Source: a virus. From it: a stretch of 23,569 nucleotides of DNA. Below, one piece after another: positions 7,449-15,865 of this stretch. Numbering within the stretch: the stretch's first letter is position 1; every line of letters begins with the position of its first letter. Under the pieces are notes generated by a model, which did no database searches, was not told the DNA's origin, and saw nothing but the letters and a program-made list of their open reading frames with translations. Where the stretch lies: IMG/VR virus record IMGVR_UViG_3300031772_000291, positions 1 to 23,569 of that record. One strand, written 5' to 3'. A program made the translations under genes and the position numbers.

Positions 7449-7598
7449 GATGTGAGTTTATTTCATTGGAAGAAAAAAATGATAAAACTTGACGGCAAAG
7501 ACCCATCTGTGATAGGTTTCAACAGAGTAAATCAGTTGATTAGTAATTCTAAACCGATGGATTTCGCAGAAATGATTACTGCTAAACTGAATTTGTAA
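7449..7598 (+). pseudogene. Leftover second copy of a primase C-terminus
   Basis: Directly after the primase TAG, the same frame stays open for 49 codons to a TAA at 7596-7598. Its product contains KDPSVIGFNRVNQLISN...MDFAEMITAKLNL, which aligns with the primase's own end (KDPNEIGFEKMNELISN...VDFSFIINKKLNF). I count 18 identities over the last 34 residues. The upstream part (DVSLFHWKKKM) also fits the strand before this block in gp61-type primases. A GTG at 7452 or ATG at 7479 could start a small product, but a stranded fragment of another primase allele is more likely. Readthrough of the TAG would give a double-tailed primase; I see no signal for that. Confidence 0.65.
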
Positions 7599-7610
7599 GG
7601 AATATAAAGA

Positions 7611-10600
7611 ATGTTGCTAAATATACTAAATACAAACATCCCAAATTTTACTCATATAATCCATTTGGCCGATATTCATTGCCGTCTTTTAAAACGACAC
7701 GACGAATATGTTGGAGTATTCAATCGGTTGTATGATTCAATAAAAAAAACTCCTGATACTACTGTAATTTGTGTTTTGGGAGATATAGTACATTCAAAAA
7801 CCGACCTCTCTCCTGAATGTGTTCAGTTGGCAAAAGATTTTTTGTATTCTTTATCAGATTTAAGACCAACAATTTTAATTGCTGGAAATCACGACGCAAT
7901 GATTTCTAATAAAAGTCGTTTAGATAGTTTGTCTCCAATCGTAGATGCTATACGGCATCCACAATTATTTTATCTAAAACAATCGGGTTTGTATGCGCTG
8001 GGGAATGTTTTATTCAACAACTATAGTATTTTTGATGACTCCGCTGAAAAATATATTTATGGAAAAGATATACCACAGATATACCGAAATAAATATGAAT
8101 ATTTTGTGGCTCTGTTTCACGGGCCGATCAATAACGCGTTGACAGATTTGGGGTTTGTCGTATCCAATTCATCAACACCTCCCGAAATTTTTGATTACCA
8201 CGATATTGCTTTATTGGGTGATATTCATATGATGCAGGATGTGCAGAGATATAACCTATCAGAAAACATACCAACAGTGCATTACTGTGGATCTCTTATT
8301 CAACAAAATCACGGAGAAACAATTCATTCTCATGGATATTCGTTGTGGGATTTGAAAAGTAGGAGTTATACTCATGTCGATATTCCAAACGATTATGGGT
8401 TCTTTACTGTTTTGATAAACAAAGGACAGTTAGATAGCAGTATAGATAATCTTCCAAAAAAAGTAATATTGAGAATGCAATGTTTTGAATCGGTACAAAC
8501 CGAAGTGAAAGCGTTGTTAACAAAAATTCGATCTCTCACAGAAGTTATAGCAGTTTCATATGTAAGAGTAGAATCCCCCGAAGACAAAAAGTCGTTGACC
8601 ATCGGTGCAAACATACGAATAAACGATTTATCTAACCCAGACTATCAAAATGAACTTTTAGCTGATTATCTCAAAAAAAGAATGGGGGTGGAGGATCAGA
8701 AACTTATAAACCAAGTATTGGTCATTAATAAATTTGTCAACGAGTCGTTAAAGCGGGATGAAACTAACAGAAACATTCGGTGGAGACCAAAAACATTTGA
8801 GTTTGACAATATGTTTTCTTATGGCGAAGGTAATGTTATTGATTTTAGTAAACTCCACAATGTAGTGGGGTTATTCGCCCCAAATACGGCTGGCAAATCC
8901 AGTATATTGTCTGCTCTTTCGTTCTGTATTTTTGATAAATGTGATAGAGAATTTAAAGCGTGTAATATTCTTAACGTCCAAAAAATGGGGTTCAGATGTA
9001 AGTTTAGTTTTGAAGTCGATGGGGTGGATTATTTCATTGAAAGAAACGGAAATGCCGATAAAAACGGAAATGTTAAAGTTAATGTTAGATTTTGGAAATG
9101 TGAAGGTGAGCAAGAAGTCGATCTGAACGGAGAAGGACGTAGAGATACAAACGAAGTTATAAGAGAATATCTTGGAAGTTATGACGATTTTGTATTGACT
9201 ACATTAAGTGTTCAGAACGTTAAGAATGTTGGATCTTTTATTGATATGGGTCATACTGATAGAAAAGATCTACTGGCTCAGTTTATGGGATTGACGGTGT
9301 ATGATCGATTATACAATCAAGCCTATGAGAGATATAGAGAACTATCTGTAATATTGAAACAATACAAAAACGACGACTTTACCAATAAATTAGTCGTTAT
9401 TACTGGGGCTCTGATGCAAGCCGAAAGCGCTTTTAATTCTGAGTCGGAAGACAGTTCCAAAAATGGTGTAGAAAAAGAAGTTGTTCAAAAACGTATTATT
9501 GAAAACTCTCAAGGAATTATAAAACTTGAAGGCAGCATACCTCCGCTCATCGTTTCCGAAAAAGATAAAAAAGATTATCTTCGTGTCATAGAAGAATGCA
9601 CAAGGATGATTGACGACATACAAAGGTTGGTGGAATCGTGTGAAAAAGAGTCGGATGCGTTAGAAATAGAAATTAGAAAGATGGAAGAAATGGATCTGTC
9701 TAAAACACACAAACAACATCAAGATTTAATTTTTCAACGTAGTGTATTACAGACTTCTATAGAAAGAAAAAAGGCTGAGATACGTGGAAGAATCGAGAGG
9801 GTGGAACGAGCTAGAGATTACAAATATAATCCGGAGTGTGAGTTTTGTTTATCTAACGCTAACGTATTAGTAAAAGAGGCGGCTGAATCCCATAACCATT
9901 TAAAACAGGATAAACTTGCTGCGGAACTTCTGGTAGATCAACTCAACAAAATAAAGAAAAATTTGGAAGACGTTGAGTGGGTCGTAAAGATGTATGAGAC
10001 GTATACTCAATCGTTGGAAAAACGAAACAAAGTAAAAGACAATTATATTCGTTATAAAGAACGTCTTGACAAATTCGTTAAAAATTTAGATGAAGCTAAA
10101 AAGAGATTAGAAGCCGTCGAACAGAATATAGATTTATATCAAAAAAATAAAGAATCTATAGAAGTCAATAATAAAATTAATATACAGATTCAAGAAGATG
10201 GGGGCATTTTGATGTTAACTGAGGGAAAGTTGAAAAGAAATCAAAAACTCATCATGGAGCTTAACGGAAAAATCACCGTGTTCAAAACTCAAATCGAAGA
10301 AATCAAACAGAAAATTCAATCGGCAAAACAAATTGAAGAAGAGTATAAATCATACGAATCCTACATTCAAGCAATTAGTAGAGACGGTATTCCATATGAG
10401 GTTATTTCTTCCACTGTTCCTGAAATTGAAAGAGAAATAAACAACATACTAAGCCAAATTGTTGAATTTCACGTTTCTCTTGAAGTTGATGGTAAAAATG
10501 TAGTTCCATACATAGTGTATGATGAAAAGAAATGGGTTATGAGTTTGACGAGTGGATTTGAAAGGTTTGTGTTATCGTTGGCTATTCGTGTAGCTCTTAT

Positions 10601-10823
10601 AAATATATCCAATTTACCACGACCAAACTTTTTGGTAGTTGATGAGGGATTTGGTGTGTTGGATGCCGAGCATTTGCCGTCTGTTCAAACACTATTTTCA
10701 TATCTAAAAACAAACTTTGATTTTATACTGATCGTCTCTCACCTTGATAGTTTGAGGGATATGGTGGATACTCACGTAGAAATAAAGAAAGAAGGCGGGT
10801 TTTCCAGAGTCAATTTTGAGTAA
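7611..10823 (+). CDS. Mre11-Rad50 (SbcD-SbcC, T4 gp47-gp46) fusion, recombination nuclease/ATPase
   Basis: One uninterrupted 1070-residue polypeptide carries both halves of the Mre11-Rad50 complex, which processes DNA ends for recombination-dependent replication. The N-terminal metallophosphoesterase has Asp21 and His23 (LADIHC), Asp58 (LGDIVHS), N93-H94-D95 (AGNHDA), His170 (LFHGPIN), D204-x-H206 (LLGDIHMM) and the Mre11-type CGSLIQQNHGE. A linker near 330-395 leads to the Rad50 ATPase: Walker A GLFAPNTAGKSS with Lys429, two long coiled-coil arms, a zinc hook C743-E-F-C746, the ABC signature TSGFERF near 981, Walker B FLVVDEG with Asp1011-Glu1012, and the switch histidine in IVSHLD. All key residues are present, so it looks active. 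T4 makes the two as separate proteins of 339 and 560 residues. The start is set by AAGGA nine bases upstream. Confidence 0.92.
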   Translation: MLLNILNTNIPNFTHIIHLADIHCRLLKRHDEYVGVFNRLYDSIKKTPDTTVICVLGDIVHSKTDLSPECVQLAKDFLYSLSDLRPTILIAGNHDAMISNKSRLDSLSPIVDAIRHPQLFYLKQSGLYALGNVLFNNYSIFDDSAEKYIYGKDIPQIYRNKYEYFVALFHGPINNALTDLGFVVSNSSTPPEIFDYHDIALLGDIHMMQDVQRYNLSENIPTVHYCGSLIQQNHGETIHSHGYSLWDLKSRSYTHVDIPNDYGFFTVLINKGQLDSSIDNLPKKVILRMQCFESVQTEVKALLTKIRSLTEVIAVSYVRVESPEDKKSLTIGANIRINDLSNPDYQNELLADYLKKRMGVEDQKLINQVLVINKFVNESLKRDETNRNIRWRPKTFEFDNMFSYGEGNVIDFSKLHNVVGLFAPNTAGKSSILSALSFCIFDKCDREFKACNILNVQKMGFRCKFSFEVDGVDYFIERNGNADKNGNVKVNVRFWKCEGEQEVDLNGEGRRDTNEVIREYLGSYDDFVLTTLSVQNVKNVGSFIDMGHTDRKDLLAQFMGLTVYDRLYNQAYERYRELSVILKQYKNDDFTNKLVVITGALMQAESAFNSESEDSSKNGVEKEVVQKRIIENSQGIIKLEGSIPPLIVSEKDKKDYLRVIEECTRMIDDIQRLVESCEKESDALEIEIRKMEEMDLSKTHKQHQDLIFQRSVLQTSIERKKAEIRGRIERVERARDYKYNPECEFCLSNANVLVKEAAESHNHLKQDKLAAELLVDQLNKIKKNLEDVEWVVKMYETYTQSLEKRNKVKDNYIRYKERLDKFVKNLDEAKKRLEAVEQNIDLYQKNKESIEVNNKINIQIQEDGGILMLTEGKLKRNQKLIMELNGKITVFKTQIEEIKQKIQSAKQIEEEYKSYESYIQAISRDGIPYEVISSTVPEIEREINNILSQIVEFHVSLEVDGKNVVPYIVYDEKKWVMSLTSGFERFVLSLAIRVALINISNLPRPNFLVVDEGFGVLDAEHLPSVQTLFSYLKTNFDFILIVSHLDSLRDMVDTHVEIKKEGGFSRVNFE

Positions 10824-10855
10824 TATAACCGCTGGGGACTCATATTTATGGGTAT

Positions 10856-13171
10856 ATGAGTTTAAATTTACTCGATAATACCACAAATAAAGGTGTTCAG
10901 TATAACATTGCGACCAAACAAGTTGATATAGAAGATACTGCATATCTGTCTAATTACTTTATTTTAAACGATTTTAAACCTGTTCTTACCGCTGGAAAAA
11001 ACGCTATTGCTCTAAATGGATCAAATTTGTTAAAACTGGGGTCCGAAATATTGGTTGAATGTACGGATTCGGACGGAAATGCTCTTTATATAGAGATGGC
11101 TAGAAACTCCACTACTCCAACAGGTAAAGCATATAAAGAATCCACATCATACATTTTATCAATACATGTCTATGGAAATACTAAACAGGGTGTGGGGAAG
11201 TTGTATTTGCTTGGAACCACCACTAAAAACCAATCCGTTAGATGGAAAGCAGACGTGACCGTTGATAAAACTCTCAAAAACACATCGAAAGTAAGGTTTT
11301 ATAGTAAACCAACGTTGTCTGTAAGATCCATTTTGATTCCTGTGATAGATTCCACTATTGCAGTATCCCTAAAAAGCACTTTAGTATTGACAGGACAATT
11401 TGATGGTCTTTGTGTCACTCCATCAAGAGACGTGGAAAAATCTACAGTTAATAGGAAAAATGTTGATATTGATTATAGAATTAATAATACAGACAATAGC
11501 ATTACACGATTCACCGACCCCCGATACACATTTAATTCACAAATACAAAACAACAAAGTTTATTTATGGATCGAAAAAATTAAAAAACCATTTTCAAATG
11601 ACGAAATTCCGCCGAGTGGTAGTAACTATACATCATCTCTTCCCGTTAAAAAAATATTAAATAGTAAGACACTCATAGTAGACGATCCGTATTATTACCC
11701 CGACGAAAGAAAAAATAATATATCAACAAACATAGTAGACGGAACGTTTACTATTAGTTATCCTTATATAACTTATTATACAGGATCTACGATATATCAA
11801 GTCACCGTTATCGGTGGCGTTGGCATGGTCGTTAGAAATTCGTATGCTGATATAACATATGAAAACATCAAAACGTTTTCAGGGGTTGTTGCTAGACATA
11901 AAGTATATAGAAAAAGTTTAATATCTCCTGGAGAATTTGATTTAATAGTTGATGAGCCACTATTTACGAACGAATTGTTAAGAAATACCATCACCAATAA
12001 TAAATTTTATGAATATATAGGACGATTTTATAATCAATTTCATATTAATAGATATTGGTTGACAAGTTCGGTGTCTTTTTCTTTGCAACACACTCCAGAT
12101 ATAATGATGGATTCGGTGCAAATAGCTCCGTCCGCCAGTAATTACAATACCGTTGATGGATTCACGTATATGATCGCTAAGAGCGATACTTCCATAACAG
12201 GAACTATCACAAGAGATTCAGCATATCTTCCATATGATAGCAACGAATTTCTTTTGAGTTCGGGATCTAAGTATGATTCAAATTTTATAGAATTGAAACC
12301 CGATGTTCAATACATTTTGTCTACAAATGCTATAATGCACAAAAATGTAAATGAGACTGATGCTAAAATTACATTTTATTTCACAAGTTCCATTCCTGAA
12401 GCGACTCAAGAAAATAACTTTTCTTCTCAATTTGGTATAAAATTGGGGGAACTTAAATTTGAAGACGTTGGTAAGACCGATAAAAACTTTGTTCAAGAAG
12501 AAATGTTTTTGTTTACACCAGCAAATAATTTGTATGGAACGTTAGTCGCTGTTCCATATAGATGTTCTGCTGAATTATATAACGTATCTTTAAGAAATTA
12601 TGGTGATGATGGTGTATCTCCTGATATGTTTACCACAAGATTGCCGTGGGGAGTCAGAACTGCTGGAGAAACCTACGAAATAAAATCCGAACTTTTTGAT
12701 ATTAATTCCAACCTAGTATATTCCAATCTCAGAACTATTGAAAGTTTTGATCCGTCAGGCAGTTCTCTCATTCCATATATTCCTGGAGGAAGTTTAGATC
12801 CATCCACAACAACTTTTATTTCTGGAAGTTTACAAATATCAATGAGCTTGTTGGTTGGTGATGATGCAATCATTACAAACGATTTATATCTGGGAAACCC
12901 GAGCATATGGTCTGCTGCTGTTAATGGTGATAAGAAGCGATTCGCCGGATGGATTGGAGATGCTGGGTTTCAAAGATTTTGTATAACAAATGTTGTTGAT
13001 CTTTATCACGATGATGGTCATATCTATCTAAAGACAGGATCACTAAATTTGTTATCGCTTGATTTTCCTGCTCCAATAGAACGAAAAACTTTAGCGGCAG
13101 AATGGGAATCTACATCGGGAAGAAAAGTATATTGGATAAATGGATCAACGAAAACCGTGGAAAATGGATAA
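10856..13171 (+). CDS. Large beta-rich virion structural protein (putative)
   Basis: This 771-residue protein is rich in Ser, Thr, Asn, Tyr and Val and has no membrane segments, which suits a virion protein built of beta domains. The N-terminal part (about 30-160, with SNYFILNDFKPVLTAGKNA and GSEILVECTDSDGNALYIEM) looks like immunoglobulin-like or jelly-roll strands. A Pro/Tyr-rich middle part and a region near 480-600 (ELKPDVQYILST ... AELYNVSLRNYGDDGVSP) resemble carbohydrate-binding-module sandwiches. No enzymatic motif is seen. It lies 32 bases after the Mre11-Rad50 fusion. The start at 10856 has only a distant GGGG upstream, and an ATG at 10848 gives three codons only. I do not recognise the exact family; a baseplate, neck or fibre protein is plausible. 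Confidence 0.6.
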   Translation: MSLNLLDNTTNKGVQYNIATKQVDIEDTAYLSNYFILNDFKPVLTAGKNAIALNGSNLLKLGSEILVECTDSDGNALYIEMARNSTTPTGKAYKESTSYILSIHVYGNTKQGVGKLYLLGTTTKNQSVRWKADVTVDKTLKNTSKVRFYSKPTLSVRSILIPVIDSTIAVSLKSTLVLTGQFDGLCVTPSRDVEKSTVNRKNVDIDYRINNTDNSITRFTDPRYTFNSQIQNNKVYLWIEKIKKPFSNDEIPPSGSNYTSSLPVKKILNSKTLIVDDPYYYPDERKNNISTNIVDGTFTISYPYITYYTGSTIYQVTVIGGVGMVVRNSYADITYENIKTFSGVVARHKVYRKSLISPGEFDLIVDEPLFTNELLRNTITNNKFYEYIGRFYNQFHINRYWLTSSVSFSLQHTPDIMMDSVQIAPSASNYNTVDGFTYMIAKSDTSITGTITRDSAYLPYDSNEFLLSSGSKYDSNFIELKPDVQYILSTNAIMHKNVNETDAKITFYFTSSIPEATQENNFSSQFGIKLGELKFEDVGKTDKNFVQEEMFLFTPANNLYGTLVAVPYRCSAELYNVSLRNYGDDGVSPDMFTTRLPWGVRTAGETYEIKSELFDINSNLVYSNLRTIESFDPSGSSLIPYIPGGSLDPSTTTFISGSLQISMSLLVGDDAIITNDLYLGNPSIWSAAVNGDKKRFAGWIGDAGFQRFCITNVVDLYHDDGHIYLKTGSLNLLSLDFPAPIERKTLAAEWESTSGRKVYWINGSTKTVENG

Positions 13172-13191
13172 TTATTATATTTATAGATAAT

Positions 13192-14538
13192 ATGACGGAT
13201 AGAGAAGATATTATAAAATATGGAAAACATTTAGCAGATGTCCTTCAAATCGATTTAACCGAATTTTTGGACAATCTATTTAATGAGGGATTTAATGTTG
13301 AAAATGAAAATCTTTTGTTATGTGGAGGAGCTTTTGGACATCTCGCCCATCCATATGAAGATGCTGATTTAACGTTTGATGATATAAAAGAAATTATTAC
13401 GTTAGCTCTTTCAGGTAAGTTAGAAACCTATGAAAAGGTTGATGGTCAAAATCTTATGATTACTTGGAAAGATGGTGGTCTTAGAGCCGCTAGAAATAAA
13501 GGACATCTGAAAAATTCTGGAGAAAATTCTCTCACAAAAGATCAGTTAGATACTATGTTTGCCGATAAACCCGAAAATGTTAGAAAAGCATTTTCAATGG
13601 CTATGGATGATTTATCCGTTACACTATCAAGAATATCTCCACAAACGTTACAGACGATGTTTCAGAATGGAAAACGGTTTATGAATATTGAGGTTCTTTT
13701 GCCTACAACTCAAAACGTTATTCCTTATGGCATGAATATTTTAATGTTCCACGGAATAATAGAATATGATGATGGAGGAAATTCTATAGAGAATGTCGAT
13801 CAAGGTGCTGAAATACTATATAAGATTGTCCAGAGTGTAAACGCGGATGTTCAAAATACATTTACCATCAAGGGGCCAAACAAAGTATTGTTAAGTAAAT
13901 TAAAAGATTTTCCTGAGAAACGAGTTCATTATTTCTCGATGTTAAGTAATATACAAAACGAACTCCATGATGGTGATAAAGTTATAAAATATCATATCAA
14001 AGAATGGCATAAAATAATTATTAACAAAACTAAAGAGTTGGGGTATGAAATTCCCAGTGATATTTTAAATTTGTTGATTGATCGTTGGGCACTGGGGAAG
14101 AAAACCACGAACATATCTCAAGTAACTAAGAAAATAAACAACAATGAATTTGCTATTTGGATAAAAGAGTTTGATAAAAAAGAAGCGGAAAAAACGGCCA
14201 AGAAAATAAATCAACCGTTGGAAAACTTATTTTTAAAACTTGGTGTTGAAGTGTTATTTAACGCATCTGGATTTTTAGCTTCTCAATCAAGCGAATCGGC
14301 TAAAGAAATTGCTCAACACGTTTCTTTGGAAGCTGAAAAAATTCGTAAAAGTGGAGATCCTGAATCGATTAAGAAATTGGAATATGAGCTGGAGAGAATA
14401 CAATCTATAGGAGGATTAGAAAAACTGGTTGGAAGTGAGGGAGTTGTTTTTTATAGAAATGGTAAGATATATAAGTTCACGGGACTTTTTTCACCAATTA
14501 ATTCCATACTTGGTATGATAAAATACCAAAGAAAGTAA
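13192..14538 (+). CDS. Divergent ligase-like covalent nucleotidyltransferase
   Basis: This 448-residue protein carries an ordered set of motifs resembling ATP-dependent DNA/RNA ligases and capping enzymes. Motif I is EKVDGQN with candidate nucleotide-accepting Lys82. An Arg-rich segment LRAARNKG (98-104) follows. A motif III-like FMNIEVLLP has Glu167, motif IV is SEGVVF near 415-420, and motif V is KIYKF with Lys428. A long helical insertion (about 200-400) separates motifs III and IV, far longer than in T4 RNA ligases. The N-terminal GGAFGHLAHPYEDADL block seems peculiar to this phage group. The frame opens earlier at 13102, but I chose 13192 because it lies just after the upstream stop and avoids a 70-base overlap. 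Substrate and product are unknown: end joining, repair and protein or RNA modification are all possible. Confidence 0.6.
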   Translation: MTDREDIIKYGKHLADVLQIDLTEFLDNLFNEGFNVENENLLLCGGAFGHLAHPYEDADLTFDDIKEIITLALSGKLETYEKVDGQNLMITWKDGGLRAARNKGHLKNSGENSLTKDQLDTMFADKPENVRKAFSMAMDDLSVTLSRISPQTLQTMFQNGKRFMNIEVLLPTTQNVIPYGMNILMFHGIIEYDDGGNSIENVDQGAEILYKIVQSVNADVQNTFTIKGPNKVLLSKLKDFPEKRVHYFSMLSNIQNELHDGDKVIKYHIKEWHKIIINKTKELGYEIPSDILNLLIDRWALGKKTTNISQVTKKINNNEFAIWIKEFDKKEAEKTAKKINQPLENLFLKLGVEVLFNASGFLASQSSESAKEIAQHVSLEAEKIRKSGDPESIKKLEYELERIQSIGGLEKLVGSEGVVFYRNGKIYKFTGLFSPINSILGMIKYQRK

Positions 14539-14541
14539 GTT
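14536..14541 (+). repeat. TAAGTT, left copy flanking the GIY-YIG gene
   Basis: This hexamer contains the stop codon of the nucleotidyltransferase gene. The same hexamer recurs at 15235-15240, where it contains the stop of the homing endonuclease gene. The pair may mark the ends of the inserted element. Confidence 0.4.
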
Positions 14542-14544
14542 GTT

Positions 14545-15237
14545 ATGGGGGATGGTATATATAAAACTGAAAATATTATCAACGGAGTTTATAAAATAAG
14601 AAATATTATAAACAACAATTTTTACGTTGGTAGTTGTTCTTCGAAAGGCGGATTTAAAGAAAGATGGAGAAAACACATTCAAACATTAAACGATAATAAA
14701 CATTATAATTCATATTTACAAAATGCTTGGAATAAATATGGAGAAAACAATTTTGAGTTTAGTGTTTTAGAAAAATGTTTTCCTGGCAAATGCTTATCGA
14801 GAGAACAGTTTTATTTAGATACGTTGCATCCAAAATACAATCTATATAAAATAGCTGGTAGTCCTTTAGGTAGAAAGTTGTCGGATTCATCGAAAAATAA
14901 AATATCTATATCGTTAAAAGGACATTTAATGTCTGAAAACACAAAGAAAAAAATATCTATGGCGTTAAAAGGAAAGCTTAAATCAGAAAATCACAAAAAC
15001 AAAGTTAAATCCATTTTGTGGGGGAAAAATGGCAAATTAAGATTAAAATTTGGTGGAGGAAGGTTTTCAGGATACTATGTATTTTTTAACATCATTACAA
15101 AAGAAAAAATTAAATGTGCTAAATTTGAATTAGCAGATAAATATAATATAGATAGATCGTTTGTTTATAGGATGTGTAATGGTAAATCATCATCGTGTAA
15201 AGGATGGGTTTGTTTAAGAAAAGTAGAAAGGAAATAA
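14545..15237 (+). CDS. Free-standing GIY-YIG homing endonuclease with NUMOD repeats
   Basis: This 230-residue protein is a GIY-YIG nuclease like the Seg enzymes of T4. It would cut a related phage genome lacking the gene and so spread by recombination. The GIY and YIG motifs are GVYKIRN and FYVGS, the catalytic Arg is in FKERWRKH, and the catalytic Glu is in LSREQFYLD. Three NUMOD3-type DNA-binding repeats follow (GRKLSDSSKNKIS, GHLMSENTKKKIS, GKLKSENHKNKVK). The C-terminal FELADKYNIDRSFVYRMCNG is a NUMOD1-like helix-turn-helix. The gene is more AT-rich than its neighbours and starts six bases after the upstream stop. It probably inserted between the nucleotidyltransferase and zinc-finger genes, since its last codons now supply the ribosome site (AAGGA) of the next gene. 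All catalytic residues seem present. Confidence 0.9.
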   Translation: MGDGIYKTENIINGVYKIRNIINNNFYVGSCSSKGGFKERWRKHIQTLNDNKHYNSYLQNAWNKYGENNFEFSVLEKCFPGKCLSREQFYLDTLHPKYNLYKIAGSPLGRKLSDSSKNKISISLKGHLMSENTKKKISMALKGKLKSENHKNKVKSILWGKNGKLRLKFGGGRFSGYYVFFNIITKEKIKCAKFELADKYNIDRSFVYRMCNGKSSSCKGWVCLRKVERK

Positions 15238-15240
15238 GTT
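15235..15240 (+). repeat. TAAGTT, right copy flanking the GIY-YIG gene
   Basis: This copy overlaps the stop codon of the GIY-YIG gene and abuts the ATG of the next gene. It matches the copy at 14536-14541, 699 bases upstream. Confidence 0.4.
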
Positions 15241-15864
15241 ATGGCTAGAAGACGTTGGAAAATGGAAGATATTAGAGCTGCACAAGCAGGAGAGCAGCCC
15301 TTTATACAATTTGGTTATGCTCCAGCAGAACCCCCACATCACAAAGTTGGAGATGTATGGATAGATCTTCACGGCGTAAAATGGGAGCAACGAAACGGAT
15401 ACCGACTAAAAGTCAATACACAAGCTAATTCTATTAGAGAGTTGGTCAAAAGAAAGTGTAGAAAATGTGGTATAGATTTAGATGTGTTAGGAGATCATCA
15501 TGACGAAAGTTTTTATAATAAAACGGGATTATGCGCAGACTGCTTAATATTTGATGAGACTACACTGAGAGCATCGGGTAAATATGATGAATACGAAAAC
15601 CGAAAACTTCTCATAAATCAATTATCATTTCTTATAGAGTTGAGAAAAAATACCATTGAAACGATTGAGTATCTGGAAAAAGATGATGCTAAAACAGAGT
15701 GGGTCACTTCACAGGGAGTCATCGTAACGTGGATAGGAAAACAAAACGCCGAAATATTGGAAGGCGCTAAAAAAGATTTGGTAGAAATTGAAAAAGATAT
15801 AAAGATAGCTAAAGAACGGATGGCAATATTAAATGAAAACGTTGCCGATCTAAAAGAAAATTAA
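15241..15864 (+). CDS. Zinc-finger/coiled-coil protein just before the terminase (small-terminase position)
   Basis: This 207-residue protein has a four-cysteine zinc site, C73-x2-C76 and C98-x2-C101, enclosing GIDLDVLGDHHDESFYNKTG. Before it is a compact segment (VGDVWIDLHGVKWEQRNGYRL), and after it about 85 residues of heptad-like helix, probably a coiled coil (115-205). AAGGA lies about nine bases before the ATG, and the stop is one base before the terminase ATG, so the two are surely co-translated. In T4 the gene just before the large terminase encodes the small terminase gp16, which has a central coiled coil and oligomerises on DNA. Position and coiled coil suggest a similar partner role, but a zinc finger is not a known gp16 feature, so this is only a hypothesis. 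Confidence 0.6.
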   Translation: MARRRWKMEDIRAAQAGEQPFIQFGYAPAEPPHHKVGDVWIDLHGVKWEQRNGYRLKVNTQANSIRELVKRKCRKCGIDLDVLGDHHDESFYNKTGLCADCLIFDETTLRASGKYDEYENRKLLINQLSFLIELRKNTIETIEYLEKDDAKTEWVTSQGVIVTWIGKQNAEILEGAKKDLVEIEKDIKIAKERMAILNENVADLKEN

Positions 15865-15865
15865 T

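Noticed and set aside
13102-13191. Longer N-terminus (30 extra codons) for the nucleotidyltransferase
   Set aside because: It would overlap the upstream gene by 70 bases, and the extra residues look like out-of-frame translation of that gene. The ATG at 13192, after the upstream stop, is more likely.
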